NCBI GenBank assembly: GCA_033807695.1
Contig: CM066304.1
Location: 3,658,001 to 3,722,000 of the forward strand
DNA: 64,000 bases
From: Daedaleopsis sinensis
Lineage: Eukaryota > Basidiomycota > Agaricomycetes > Polyporales > Polyporaceae
Direction of reading: 5' to 3'
Shown: positions 10,867 through 24,160 of the stretch, in pieces
Position numbering within the stretch: position 1 is the first letter of the stretch
Layout of the letters: every line of letters starts with the position of its first letter
Position numbers and translations under genes: made by a program
The notes under the pieces: model-generated
Database searches by the model: none
Told to the model about the DNA's origin: nothing
What the model saw: only the letters and a program-made list of their open reading frames with translations

Positions 10867-11358
10867 CTTGGTGTAATCCCCGTTCTGTACCATAGGCAGC
10901 GCCGCTGCGAACTCGTCGTAGAGACCCATGAAGAGCATCGTATCCAATGAGTCGACCACAGTGACATTCCACGCATTGAAGCTGCAGCACGCGTCGTGTC
11001 ACGTTATAACATGCAACCTGTCTTGGGAGGGATATACTTACTTGTTGACGCCCGCCTTGGACAACGGCAAGAGCTCATCGTAGCCCGCGGCGTGCTTTTG
11101 GTATTTGCGGTACGCGTATAGAAACGCGTCCTTGACCTGACCTGCTCGGGCGTCCCATACAGGCGCAGGGGTAGTTGGGGAGGCTGGTGGTGTCGGAGGT
11201 ACTGGACTAGTGTCACGCCAGGGCGTGTAGTCGGGCCAACGGGGCAATTGGATGTAGTAGAGGGTCGAGATGACTACTACTGCGGCCACTGCAGCGAGGA
11301 TGTAACGAGTGGATCTGAGGCGTCTTGGGAGACGAAAGATAGTCGGCCGTATGCGCAT

Positions 11359-11849
11359 AGAGAGCCTAGGAATGGAACGTACGAGGAGATCGAGTGTCCC
11401 TGAGCCATGGCTGGGTAAACGCTCAGTCGGGGGATGGTCCGGGTATCGCCAATTTGGGAAATTCCGTCGGGCGAGACGCGTTGGACGGCGTCGACGAACT
11501 AAAAGACAGCGAGCAGGACCCACGTCTGTACTGATGAGGGGAAGAAAGGGCGGGTGATGATATGATGTCCATGATTGTCTGAATTTGAGCGCAGGACGCG
11601 GAGGTTTCAGAAGTCCCACTCTCGACTCCCGGCTCGCGGGCGGCACTGCTTCCTCATTGGGCAGCGAGCTGGTGCCACGCCAACGGAGCTCGGTGTCTGC
11701 CGGCCGAGACGGGCGCGGATGGCCCGAGTGGGAAGCGCTGGAGGGAGTAGAGGTGTGCACTCAGTCGAAGCGGACTCAGACGCGCTGTCCCAGGCCCTCG
11801 CCGCGACTTGCGTCCTGTACACTACTTCCTGCCTCTTCTCCTCACCGCC
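11359..11849. promoter_or_regulatory. Divergent GH47/AP180 promoter region, unit 1
   Basis: About 490 bp separate the GH47 start (minus) from the AP180 start (plus). No clear TATA box was identified. The sequence is well kept among units, so each array unit may still start transcripts in both directions. Equivalents are 23133-23623 and 34128-34618. Confidence 0.5.
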
Positions 11850-12386
11850 ATGACGAGCTTCGAGAAGACCGTCAGCTCGCGGGCGGCGCTGCGCCAGTCA
11901 CTGGGTCAAGCAGGGCCTGGGCTGCCTCCCTCAACTGCCTCGACTGCTCCTCTCGTCCGTCCTCGCATCGACACTCGTCCGTCCCTCCGTCCGCTCGCTC
12001 TGTCTGCGTGCCATCCGCGCTGCTTGCGTTCTCCCCGCCAACGTCCGTCCCCTCAAGTCCGTCCCTTGCCGCTCAGTCCGCTCCTCGATCGTCCGCCTCC
12101 GCTCCCCTCGACAACCCGAGTCCCTCCTTCGCCGACTGCCCCAAATCATCTCATGTCCACCGTGACAGACGTCGCGACCTCCCTCGTCTGTCCGAGAGCC
12201 TTTGGCTGTCCGAATAAGGCGATATGCCCCTCGTCGCCGCACCTCTGCTCGCCGTCCGCCCAAGCTTCAAACTCTGCCCGACCGACGTACGACTCTGCCC
12301 CCGCCAGCTGTGCTCCCGACGTCCGACTCTGCCCTCGCCAGAGCTCCCGACGTCCTACAGCCCTCAAACTACGACCGACTCTCTGA
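11850..12386 (+). pseudogene. AP180 start fused to repeat sequence, second copy
   Basis: Identical in structure to the frame at 75-611: eight AP180 codons, then a non-homologous Ser/Pro/Arg-rich tail ending after 178 codons. It lies at the unit 1/unit 2 junction, about 490 bp downstream of the GH47 start on the opposite strand. Confidence 0.6.
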
Positions 12387-15300
12387 CAGTCTCCGCCGCG
12401 CTTCAAATCGGAAACTCTGGCTCATCCTACTCCGACCTCGACTTCACGACTCAACACGGGGCTGAACAGCTCTCGGACCGCCTGGTCCGCCCTTGCTAGC
12501 CGTCGTGCGTGATGACGCCCGGGGCCCCCATCTCTGCGCGGGTACCGGTACGTCGCAGAATCCGTCATCCCACCTCCACTTCCCGCTCTTTCGCGCACCG
12601 ACGCATATCAACAGAACGCGTTGAACGATTCGCATCGCACGCGCTAGGCCTCACCCCGATCAGACGAGGTCCCGGAAATCGCTTTCGCAGCGATTTCATG
12701 CGCACCACACGGTGGCCGCCACCTCTTCCGCCACCATCCTCCTCCATCCGCTCCAACCTCGACTCTGCCACACCATTCCGGACGACCCCCGAGTGACGAC
12801 CGCCGCCGTTGCCCGTGGTCGTGCTTGACAACGGCACCCGATCTCTGCGCGGCAGGGGTGAAAACCCGCCACATCTCTCTCACTCCTCGCTAACACATAT
12901 CCACAGGACGCGCTGAACGTTCCGAGTCGATCGCGCGCCGTCGCACCCCGATCCGACGCGGTCGAAAAAATCCGCTTTCAGAGCGATTTCATGGGCCCCG
13001 GAGGTCACTCCGCCCTTCCGTCCGCACGACGCCGCGCCGCGTCTCGAAACCGACACAGGGCGAGTGCGCCGGCTGTGCACGCCGCGTCCGACACGTCCGC
13101 GCGCCCGCGCCGCGACGTCTCAAACCCGGCCCTTGCGCCCTTTCAAGGCCTCGAGCCTCAAGCCTCAAGCCTCAAGCTCAAGACTCGTCCGCCCGAACTC
13201 GCGAGTCGCTACACACCGCGAGCGAGCCGCCCCGCGCACGGTGAACACGCGCCGCGGGGGCGCGGAAGAGAAGACGGCGGTCGCTCGGGCGGGGTAGGAC
13301 TGCGCCCGTCTGCACCCATGAAGCATCCCTACCCCGCCCCACCCCGCCCCGCCCCCGAACACCTCCCGGTCGGTCTCGGGCACACCCGCCGTGCATGGGA
13401 CGGCTGCGACTCTGCCGGCGTACCAAACGGCGCACGCGCGCAGGAGATGCTGCGCCCAGCCGGCCGCTGTCGTCTGCGCGTCGGGAGGCCGCGAGGGCCC
13501 GGAGAGCTCCCTGCCGCCAGTCTAGAGGACGTAGGCGCGTCGCCGCCCCGTGGACGCCGCCAGCACGCCCCACCCGAGTCCCGCCGGCCCACAGGCTCGT
13601 CGCCGCCGCCGGCATCCGGGACTCGCAGCGGCACGCGCGCGCGCGCGGGTGGCGGAGCGGACGGGGACGGGGACGGGGATGGGGATGGGTGCCACGGCGC
13701 CGCCGCTGCCAGGAGCAAGTGCGCGGGCGGCCCTTAGTACTACTGTACAGTGAAGTGAGTAGCTAGACAATACAATATACTCTCGTTCTCCCGCTACTCC
13801 GAGCCGTCTGAACTGGATCGGCGGGGGCTGGAGGGGGCGCGCGGACGTGCTGAGTTCGTGCGCGGGCGGCGGGATCCGGTCGCGGACGTCGAGCCGCTGT
13901 TGAACGTTAAACGTCGAACGTCGAACGGCTGCGCGCAAAGTAGCCTAGACGAGCAGTCGCATGCGCAAGTGGCCGTCAGCTCGCACGCGGACCGACATGG
14001 CGGGAGGCACGGGGGCCCCCGCGGACTTGTGCGCGACGTGCCCGCGCCGCGCAGAGCCGGCTGTCGAGACTGAGGGGACAGTCCTGAGTCAGTTGCGTGC
14101 TCCGTGTCGGCGGACAGGGACAGGGATGGGGCCCGACGTGCCTGCAGCCTGCAGCCTGGGGCCGCGGCGTGCCGTATGCGTGTAGCGTATCTGCGATGCT
14201 CGGCAGGCGGGAGCGCATGCGCACACGAGGACCTGAAGAGCGCGGTGGTGAGCGTCCGTGGAGGTGTGCGAGCGCGGACTGGAGTACGCACGTACGCACA
14301 CTGGAAATGTCGCCGGGTGTGCGGACGCAACACGTCCTGGGTGCCGGCCGACTCCGAGTCAGAGTCTTCAAGTTGGGTGCGAGCTTGCAAACAGGTGGGG
14401 CCGGTTAGCCTGACTCGGAGCACCGCACACCCACGCAGAGACGGGCTGAGCCGTACGCGTACGTACCTGTCAGTATGCGCGAAGGAACGCGTCGGAGCCA
14501 CCGCGACGTCCTGCGAAATGATTCGATGTCAGCGAGAGCCGGAATCGGACGAGCGGGTGCGGCACTTACCCAGTATGTGCACTCCTGGCCCTAAGCATGC
14601 GACTCGCATGCATCGCAGGCACGCAGCGAGCAAGTACTGACAGCTGTTCAAGTCCGGTCAGTGTGAGTAGCAGTCTTAAGACAACTCGGCGCGGCGGACA
14701 CACGTACCGTGAGTCTCCTAGTTGGTACGCACGCGACCAACTGGCTGCGTTCCGAAAGCGAGCATGTTCACGAGAGCGTTGATAGAGATCTAGAATAGAA
14801 GATAGATATCGACCAGTCAGTAATATAGAAGACATGCGGACTCGAATCGAAGCTACACACTGTAAGATTGAGCATGGATCACGCCTACATGTTGAGCCAC
14901 GCGACTTCCGGACCATCCTACAAATGAACAGGAATATATCAGTGACCGGCGTGTATGATGCAGAAGTTAATAGAAGCTGTACTTACAACGCAGTCGAGGC
15001 TGTCGGACGTTGGCGCGAGAGTCTGGAATACGAAATATGAAGTCAGTAAAGGGTAAGGTGCAAGTTTGCTAATACGGCTACTAGAGAGATAAACTTACAG
15101 ATTATATCCGAACCATACAGTGCACCTTGCCAGCAATCGAGACCGAGCCAATAGCGCGTCGGCAGATGTCAGTCGTCCACGCCAATCAGATAGGCGTGCG
15201 GGAGAGGTGACGACGGATGAGCGGGATAAGCGGCGGGGTGGTGGGGTTCTGCTTGAAAATGAAGATGTCAGCAGCGGGTCAGAGTACAGCGAGAAGTAGT

Positions 15301-17635
15301 ACAGACCAAGACGACGATACCAATGTGCATAGCAGACGGCTGACGGAGACGAGCCGGGGACCGGAGAGAGGGGGAGAGGAGGGGGCAAACTCGAGTCGGG
15401 GGTGGGGGAAGGGAGTGCTGGTCGGACTCATCGAGGTTGTGGATGTACTTGTACTTCTCAAGCTTGGCCCGTGCGCAGGCCCCACGGTCAGGAGACCAGA
15501 CCGTGAGGAAGTGATACCACGCACTTCTCACGCATGCCCCAGGGGTGGAGGGCGCGGGACCAACCAGGATGCAACACGGAGACGAGGAGGACGGGAAGGG
15601 GGACCCTGCCCGTGCGCCGCAGGTTCCGAGCACGCAGGAGCCTAAAAGATTCTCAGATGTCCTCACGTAATGACATGGGCGCTCGGCTAACGTCTGACAG
15701 AGTTCTCGACGCGATCCCGTCGTAAATTTGGGCGGAAGAGGCTCGAGGCGAGGGTCCTGTGCCGATAACACTGTGTGCAGGATTCCTCGCCGTTTTGACT
15801 GAGGTAGGCTGGGCGGAGGGATGTATCTCAGACAGAACATGTATTGTGGCTGCTGATGAGCTGCTCTGCACTCTGTATCGCGCTCAAGGCTCTGGAATAG
15901 AGGCATATCAATAAGGAATCTTGAGCTTCTGAGTTAGAATGCGAAAATACGAGACTTACGTGCAGGATAGGCCAGATACCCATGATGACAGCCTAAACAG
16001 GTGCCAGCAAGTGCATTAAGATAGGTATTTATAGTGGTATTCCTGTTGACAAGGGGACTGCGTCAGTTTCAGCGCAGAGATGGCGGGAAGAAAAGGGAGA
16101 TAGACGCTCGGCGGTGAGTAGGGTAGTCCATATTTGGATAGTTGTTCTCGCCTTGACTAAGACGCTCATCATACCCACGCCGTTCCGCACATCCTCGACG
16201 CCTCCTGCAACTGGCACGACCACCCCAGGGCAATGACACTGGCCTGTACTAGTGAGTACTATATATTACAACTCATGTTGAAGACAATTGGGGCCCGGGA
16301 CAGCCTTGGGCCCTTTGAAGTCAGAGAGTCAAGCTTCCACCGCCTGTCGGTCGACGGTGGCCATAGCTCCCCTGTGGGCATATTGTCCCGCTGCCGCCGC
16401 CGTCGCCCGAATGGACCCCCGACATAGCGAGGATTTCGCTCATTAACAACAATATCATATCAATATTCAAGTTCGCCGTGAACGGCGGGCTACTACCCAA
16501 GTGAGTATGTACTACGTCATCTCCCGCCCAGAATATGTTCCAGGAGCTGAGGCGAACAGGATCAATGGGCAGTACGTTCTGGACCTCGGCCTTTCCGGGC
16601 ACGGTCGGTTGAGTTATTCTCGAGTCTCGACTACTGTGCCTGTCCACGCTGGTCATGCCATAGTCCCTTGCCGCAGCGACACAAGCTGTCCGTTTGGATA
16701 ACCGCTACACATCGTTCACGAAGAGTGCGGTCAGTACACCCGCGCGGTCTGCTCAGAGACTACACAGCTACTGAAAGATGTCATTATCAGGCTCCGAATG
16801 AGCTGGCCCGGGGACTCAGGGATATTCACAACATGCATGTTCTCACAAAGAATGGCCTTGAAAATGTATGAAATTTGCATCCTTCCATGCCTTTCCCACT
16901 GCGTGTGAGTGTGTTGCAACCGTGTGACTCCGAAGGTTGACAGCTTGATGATCGGACCGGAATTGGGCAGGATAGGAATTCGTGCACATGGAGATCTCTC
17001 TCCAGTGTGCTCGAATCCCTCTCCTGCTTGATACCGAGTCTGCTCAAAGTGGCTGACATAGTATACAGCAAGGACCTGGAACGAGCTGGAGGAGATGAAG
17101 GTGAGGGGGCATTCACTCGAGAACTCGGAGCATGTCAGCGGCGTGGAGATTCTCAGAATGACCGCGTCCGAACAATGTCTGGCTACACGTAAGCCGGAGA
17201 GATGCTCCGGAGACTGGAGCTCAGGCCAGACCGAGAGCTCCTAGTCTCCTCACCACCACGTTCACACCACCCACCACCTCGAAGTGTAGTCTTTCTCCCT
17301 CGGATCTATTGCACTTGCCTACATACACACTTTCTACCATCTGCCCCGTGCCAGACATCGACAATCATCCTCCTAGCGGATACTCCCCATCTCACACTCG
17401 GAGTCCCACATGTCCCTTGCCATTTCGAACAACACGACGCGACAGGACACGGTTGCACGTGTCCCAGTCTTCGATGCTCGTGAGTGTGCCGCTGGCTACA
17501 TCGCGGTGCATTGTGCTGACTCCTCAGCTCAGCTCCTCAAGATGGCGGACTAGACGTGGCTTGTGGCTGATCGAGCGCAACCTATGGTCTCGCCAGGACG
17601 TGTCGACACATCGAGAACATGACCGCACAATATCT
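12387..17635. other. GC-rich gene-poor part of unit 2
   Basis: Copy of 612-5860; nothing recognisable as a gene. The empty KDZ target site is at 16653-16660. Confidence 0.6.
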
Positions 17636-17963
17636 ATGGTCGTCGACGACCTTGCGGAAGACGTAGCTTGGATATTGTCATGGCGGACGATAGCGAAGCT
17701 TCGGACTGTCGATGCTCACCGTGGTACGTACCTTTATATCTCACTCCCAACACATTTCGTTGCTCACGGCGTGCACAGACGTTGTGCCAACGCTGTGCCG
17801 ACAGCACGGAAGCAGAACGGCGTGGTTTAATGTGGCGGGAGACCTCGTGGCCACGGGACACGTATCTCGTGATAATTTATATATCATGGGCGACGCGTAC
17901 GCACCGCGTTTGATTCTGGACGGCGCAGCCGTCACGGTTTTAACGGAGGTCTGGCTCGACGGG
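17636..17963 (+). CDS. Unrecognised spliced-looking reading frame, unit 2
   Basis: Copy of 5861-6188 with the same two exons and 55-nt intron. No difference was seen inside the exons. Confidence 0.3.
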
Positions 17964-18364
17964 GTATGTCGCCGCTCTTACGAGCACTGCAGTTGACTGA
18001 CTTTGTACTAAGTATCTTCACAGCCAGCGGCGATCGCAAGACGTGACGCAGAGATGCGGAGGGCAGGTGATCTGAGGTGCGCACAGGGTCATACCGTATG
18101 TTGCGGTCTTCTCTCGAGTGTCCATTGACACTCACTTCATGCGGTTCTGCAGGGCATTCGTGAGCGGACGTCGCTTGGGCGATGAGCCAGCCGACGACAT
18201 CATTGCTGAGGCTCGGAGGCCTCAACGGACCTCGTGCTCTCCGGGGGTGTTCGCGCGGCACAGCCGCGTTCGTCGCGAACGTCCTTGTAGGTACCTGGAC
18301 ACTGTGAAGCTTCGTGTGCTCGGCCAGAACTCGGAGTCGCGGCGAGTCGCGGTTACAGATGCCG

Positions 18365-19455
18365 GTACGTGCTTTGATGGCAGTTGGCGTCGACGAGACT
18401 GACAGACAATGTCAGCGGATGCTCCCGAGACAACTCACCTGCACCGTACATAGCGCCGCGGCGTTCGCGCGGCAAGGTCGAGTACGGCGTGAAGGGTGGG
18501 ACGAGGGCCACTTCAAATGCCACGCGGACGGCGCCGCAACGGACGGGTACGAGTCAGATCGCAGACGAGAGTGGGTCGTCGCTCATGCGGTCCGGGTAGA
18601 TGTACGTTGTCGATGTTGCAGACCTTCGCACGGTGCCGAGAGTCGCAGTGGCGGCGTGATGCATGCACAAGCATCGCATCTGCCAGTGCGTAAGTATTTC
18701 GACAGACATGGAGGCTGAGACGAGGCTGACAAACCTTGACAGGGCGTGCATCCGAGCACGGCACGACTCGGAGGCAGCGACGAGTGCCGTCTCGGAAGGA
18801 TCGTCAAGTCTGATTGGTTCGGGGACTACAGCGACGCTCCTAAGCGTACGTAGCGCGGCGGCGCTCCCGCGGCAAAGCGGCGGTCCAGGAGGTCGCTGGA
18901 CGTACCTCGACGTTGTCGCCGCGTGGGCCTTCGCGGCGCCGACTCGGCTGATCTCGCATCCGGGTACGTATATGTAAAGCTTGACGGCGGAGCGGACACG
19001 AAGAAACTGACGGAGTTGTCAGTATCAGTGGCGGTTCCCGAGATGACTCACCTGCACTGGTGGAGGGTACCTAGCGGCGGCGCGGCAAAGCCGCGAAGTT
19101 GTCGAATAGGTTCTTCAATGTCGTGGACCCTTGCGCGAGGCCGGGAGTCGTAGACAGGCAACTTGATGCCGCACACGGGTACGTACGTTGACAGTTGATG
19201 AAAGCAGGTCGAAGCTGACGGACGATGTCAGGGTACAGTGTTTGCGAGAGGACTCACTGCGCGGACGTATCGCAGCCGCGGTGGCAGCAAAGCGGCGGCC
19301 ATTGACAATGTACCGTGATGGTACAAGCACGAGGCGTGGATGGCGGTGTCGAGAGTCGCAGAGCGGGAGCGCGGCATTGGGTCCGGGTGCGTAGCACGGT
19401 GCTGGCGAATGACACGACCATACTGACTGTTCCCGCGAGGAAGTCGAGTTGATGT
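18365..19455 (-). repeat. Diverged repeats with intron-like signals, unit 2
   Basis: Copy of 6590-7690. One C is lost at the donor of the intron equivalent to 7440-7482, which shifts the joined frame by one. This favours decay rather than a working gene. Confidence 0.4.
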
Positions 19456-20405
19456 CAGTGCTCGGACGTGGATCGAGTGCAGGAGTGCGCGCAGCGGGAC
19501 AATCAAGACATGCAGCGTGTCGGAACATGTTAGGATGGTGAGTAGTCGATGTCTAGAGAGAGCGAAGGGGGTATATCAGAAGGCGCAAGTACGAGGAGGA
19601 CGTCGGCGGGCGGGAAACGGTTTCGGCGGGCGGGAGACAGTTTCAGCGGATGAGAACGGCGAGCGCAGAGTCGGAGATGGCGACCAGGAACAGTGGCACG
19701 GCAGATACCAGGTGCGATCACAGTCCATCAGCGTAGTCGGCAGGAACGAGTGGTCGGCGGACGAGCGGCCGGTGGGCGGGAACGAGAACGGCGGGGCGGG
19801 GACAAGATTTGCGGCAGGGAGATATGTGGTGAAGCAGGGCACCGCGACGGAGTTGACATTCGCAGCGCGTTCCGCTCGAGTCGAGTCTGAGCCGAGTGCG
19901 AGGTGAGTGTCAGATTCGTGCATGAGCTACATAGTACCCAAGGCTGACGAGTGATCCATAGAGCACAAGACCAGAGAGAGACGCAGACGGGAGGGCTTGC
20001 GATAGAGACGGTGGCGGCGGGAAGCAAGAGGTGCGAGATGCGACGAGTCCGAGTCGTCCGTCCCAGAATGGCAATGTAGGCGCCCGGGTGTCTACTGACC
20101 GCCGACGCCGCGACGGGGGAGTGCGCGTGCGAGGGCAGGTAGATTCGAGGGACTTGGAGCTGCACGAGTGGGCTGGTCGAGTTTCGGAGTGTCCCTGGCT
20201 CTCGAGACGAGACTGCGAGTCTAGTCTCGAGTAGAGGACTCGGCCGAATTCTCGTCTCCCGTTCTCCTCCTCCTCCTCCACTCCTTCTCCTCCCTGTGTC
20301 GCACTGCTGTAGAGTACACAAAATATATTTCCCGTGCTACGTACACACTGTGGCCACCAGAACGCTGCCTGCCCCTGCCCCGCCCCTGCCCCCGACATCT
20401 TATAC

Positions 20406-20614
20406 CCGTCCAGAATGCAGTCCAGTGAGCGTACGCCCGTCCAGATTACAGTCCCAGTGAGCCCCGTCCAGAATGCAGTCCAGCGAGCGTACGCCCGTCC
20501 AGATTACAGTCCCAGTGAGCCCCGTCCAGATTACATGCCCAGTGAGCGTACGCCCGTCCAGATTACAGTCCCAGTGAGCCCCGTCCAGATTACATGCCCA
20601 GTGAGCGTACAGAG
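20406..20614. repeat. 27-32-bp minisatellite, unit 2
   Basis: Same seven repeat units in the same order as at 8632-8840. Confidence 0.9.
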
Positions 20615-23132
20615 TTTTCACTTCCATCTCGCAGATCTTCGTCTCTCGCGCTGACAGCCACGGGCATCACCGGCGCGCCACTGCTCGAGCGCGACGAGCC
20701 CGGGGAAGAGCAGGAGAGGTGCTCGAACTGGTGCGTGGGCGCGTACCTCGGCCCGCCGACGTCGGTGACGTACATCATCTGGCGGGTCGGGGTGAGGTAC
20801 AGCAGCCGGGTGAGCACCTCGTTCGTCATGAGCAGGTCTGGCGAGGGCGGTCAGTCGCGTGAGACGACGACTGCAGGAGAGAAGACTCATGGGACACGTA
20901 CACATCTGCAGGCTGGCGACGTCTTCTTTGCCGGTGAGCAGATATTGCTTGAGCAGGTACTCGTGGCCGCTATCCGCAGCACCACCGATCGACCGAGTAT
21001 CTGAGGGCCTGTGAGTCGAGCCATTCGGTCCCGGCGGTTCACCGTTCGGATAAACTCACCGCTCCCTGGCTTTCCGACACCAAGATTCCAGTGTGTCGCG
21101 AACATGCCGCCCCTGAGGCTCTTCATGGCGTTCTCGAGGCCTTGGAGTACTCGGTTTCCCTGTGATGAACATTGAGTACCAGAGGACGAGACAAAGTCAG
21201 CCAGGACCCACCGCGTCGAAGTGCCCCTTGCTGCCAGTGGCACGGGCCAGGTACGTCCACTCCAGCTGGCAAGACGCAATCTGAGCAAGAATGCTACTTT
21301 TACCGCCCATGGTCTCATTCCTAACGGATCGCGAGTTGTCAGAGGAGACCAGACACAGTATGCGTGAAATATGGGACGAACGTCGCAGGGTTGATAGCAA
21401 AGACCGGGAAGCCATGTGCCGTGTTGAACGCAGGTTCGAGAAGGTTGGCAAGATAGTCGGCCTTGTCCAGGAGGATCTTCTCGCCCGATAACGCGTACGC
21501 TGAGAGAAGTCCGCCGAGATACCGGATGACGGTTTCGAAGAATGGTGCTGAATGCCCGAAGTAGACATGTTCGACCTGCCGAGGGCGGTTAGCATCTTCA
21601 TCATACGGTGACCGGGCTGCGAGTCTGTGATGGTCATTGTGATCGGCACTGGTTAGGACAGACGGGAGAAAGTGAAGTAGGGACCAGAGCATCGTTGGGA
21701 TGGGCAGAACAACAGGAAAGACCAGAGGGGGGCGAAGCTTCTCTATTGATAGCGTTCCACTCCGCCTGTCGCCAGACCTGTGCAGTGAGGACCGTGACAG
21801 TGCAGCCGCGCCCGGTGGGCCTTTGTGTACGTACCACCGCAACGAGGAGCCAGGCCTCAGATAAACTTCACGAGTAGCGAAACGATCGCAGTACGGGGCC
21901 GATATGGTGCCCGGAGAGTTAAGAATACCCCCAAGGTCGAAGGGAACGGTGCCAGACGCTTTGGAGTTTAGTATTCAACCCCTCTGAAGCAGTTGAAGAA
22001 GAGGACCGATGTTACGCCGGCCTCGGACGCACCAGTAGCGCGCCAAAGGTGCGGCACACCATCACGACGTGCAATAGCCAAACTCAATGACTCCGAACTT
22101 GATGAGAAATCGGTCCCAGATATGTCACAAGGCAGGAAAGTCGTCCATTTCGAACGATCTCCCAGCATGTGAATGGGTGGTTGAAAATGATGAATCGATC
22201 CGGTAACCGGAAATAGTTCTGACAATTGCCTAACAGTCTTGCGTATCCTATTGCGCAATGTGGCCGTATACAAACAGGATACGAAGACCGTCAAGACACT
22301 GTCCGGCATTGGGCTCGATTACCTTACCTGTCCCACCTCCCATTCACAGGTTGGGAAACCGTTCAAAATGACGAACCTCCACCGCTCGGAGATTTCTGAG
22401 AAATCGGTTGGAATTTCTCATGTTCCAACCGATTTCCCAGGAATTTCCGGTTCCTTGAAATCGGCGATTGCACGTCGTGCAATGTTCAACTCCCAGTTGG
22501 GCACTGTGTGGTGGGGCGGGAGAACGGAAACAGCAGCCTGATTGATAGACGAAACGCAGCAGGGAAGTCTCCGCAGACACGGACTGGGGATGGGAGTGTG
22601 ACAGAACGGGTGCAAGCGGAGAGGGAGATGTTCGACAGACCTTGGTGTAATCCCCGTTCTGTACCATAGGCAGCGCCGCTGCGAACTCGTCGTAGAGACC
22701 CATGAAGAGCATCGTATCCAATGAGTCGACCACAGTGACATTCCACGCATTGAAGCTGCAGCACGCGTCGTGTCACGTTATAACATGCAACCTGTCTTGG
22801 GAGGGATATACTTACTTGTTGACGCCCGCCTTGGACAACGGCAAGAGCTCATCGTAGCCCGCGGCGTGCTTTTGGTATTTGCGGTACGCGTATAGAAACG
22901 CGTCCTTGACCTGACCTGCTCGGGCGTCCCATACAGGCGCAGGGGTAGTTGGGGAGGCTGGTGGTGTCGGAGGTACTGGACTAGTGTCACGCCAGGGCGT
23001 GTAGTCGGGCCAACGGGGCAATTGGATGTAGTAGAGGGTCGAGATGACTACTACTGCGGCCACTGCAGCGAGGATGTAACGAGTGGATCTGAGGCGTCTT
23101 GGGAGACGAAAGATAGTCGGCCGTATGCGCAT
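20615..23132 (-). pseudogene. GH47 alpha-mannosidase 5' fragment, unit 2
   Basis: Copy of the unit 1 fragment with the same exons, the same frameshift in the HLSC signature, the same weak GTCTGT donor after exon 2 and the same 1065-nt second intron. Confidence 0.88.
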
Positions 23133-23623
23133 AGAGAGCCTAGGAATGGAACGTACGAGGAGATCGAGTGTCCCTGAGCCATGGCTGGGTAAACGCTCAG
23201 TCGGGGGATGGTCCGGGTATCGCCAATTTGGGAAATTCCGTCGGGCGAGACGCGTTGGACGGCGTCGACGAACTAAAAGACAGCGAGCAGGACCCACGTC
23301 TGTACTGATGAGGGGAAGAAAGGGCGGGTGATGATATGATGTCCATGATTGTCTGAATTTGAGCGCAGGACGCGGAGGTTTCAGAAGTCCCACTCTCGAC
23401 TCCCGGCTCGCGGGCGGCACTGCTTCCTCATTGGGCAGCGAGCTGGTGCCACGCCAACGGAGCTCGGTGTCTGCCGGCCGAGACGGGCGCGGATGGCCCG
23501 AGTGGGAAGCGCTGGAGGGAGTAGAGGTGTGCACTCAGTCGAAGCGGACTCAGACGCGCTGTCCCAGGCCCTCGCCGCGACTTGCGTCCTGTACACTACT
23601 TCCTGCCTCTTCTCCTCACCGCC

Positions 23624-24160
23624 ATGACGAGCTTCGAGAAGACCGTCAGCTCGCGGGCGGCGCTGCGCCAGTCACTGGGTCAAGCAGGGCCTGGGCTGCC
23701 TCCCTCAACTGCCTCGACTGCTCCTCTCGTCCGTCCTCGCATCGACACTCGTCCGTCCCTCCGTCCGCTCGCTCTGTCTGCGTGCCATCCGCGCTGCTTG
23801 CGTTCTCCCCGCCAACGTCCGTCCCCTCAAGTCCGTCCCTTGCCGCTCAGTCCGCTCCTCGATCGTCCGCCTCCGCTCCCCTCGACAACCCGAGTCCCTC
23901 CTTCGCCGACTGCCCCAAATCATCTCATGTCCACCGTGACAGACGTCGCGACCTCCCTCGTCTGTCCGAGAGCCTTTGGCTGTCCGAATAAGGCGATATG
24001 CCCCTCGTCGCCGCACCTCTGCTCGCCGTCCGCCCAAGCTTCAAACTCTGCCCGACCGACGTACGACTCTGCCCCCGCCAGCTGTGCTCCCGACGTCCGA
24101 CTCTGCCCTCGCCAGAGCTCCCGACGTCCTACAGCCCTCAAACTACGACCGACTCTCTGA
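23624..24160 (+). pseudogene. AP180 start fused to repeat sequence, third copy
   Basis: Same chimeric frame as at 75-611, at the unit 2/unit 3 junction. No sequence difference was noticed, so neither loss nor selection can be judged from it. Confidence 0.6.

Larger units (their letters stand above)
8841..11358 (-). pseudogene. GH47 class I alpha-1,2-mannosidase, 5' fragment, unit 1
   Basis: GH47 enzymes trim alpha-1,2-mannose from N-glycans in the ER/Golgi. The start at 11358 gives an Arg-rich cytosolic tail and one signal anchor (about residues 19-35), a type II topology usual for the family. Exons by eye: 11042-11358, 10867-10981, 9608-9801, 9438-9546, 9286-9385, 9128-9226, then from 9063. 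Family blocks include VDSLDTMLFMGL, PFFETVIRYLGGLLSAYALS, IASCQLEW and ADSGHEYLLKQYLLTG. In exon 7 the HLSC-FFPG signature is split by a one-base loss near 8940, and homology stops at the minisatellite, so about 350 codons remain and the C-terminal catalytic half is gone. The exon 2 donor is GTCTGT, not GTATGT as in unit 4. Confidence 0.88.
100..11874. repeat. Tandem array unit 1 (11,775 bp)
   Basis: This is the first complete unit of the array. It starts just after the eighth AP180 codon and ends at the same point in the next copy. Order inside: GC-rich stretch, spliced-looking frame (5861-6188), intron-bearing repeats (about 6590-7690), minisatellite (8632-8840), GH47 pseudogene (minus, 8841-11358), divergent promoter, AP180 start. 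It differs from units 2 and 3 by scattered substitutions near 6190-6500. Near 7690-8030 it lacks an insertion of about 107 bp and carries other extra bases, so its length is almost the same by coincidence. Confidence 0.95.
11875..23648. repeat. Tandem array unit 2 (11,774 bp)
   Basis: Same order as unit 1. I saw no base difference from unit 3 over roughly the first 8.3 kb, so these two look like the most recent duplication. From the GH47 region onward it matches unit 1 rather than unit 3. Confidence 0.95.
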
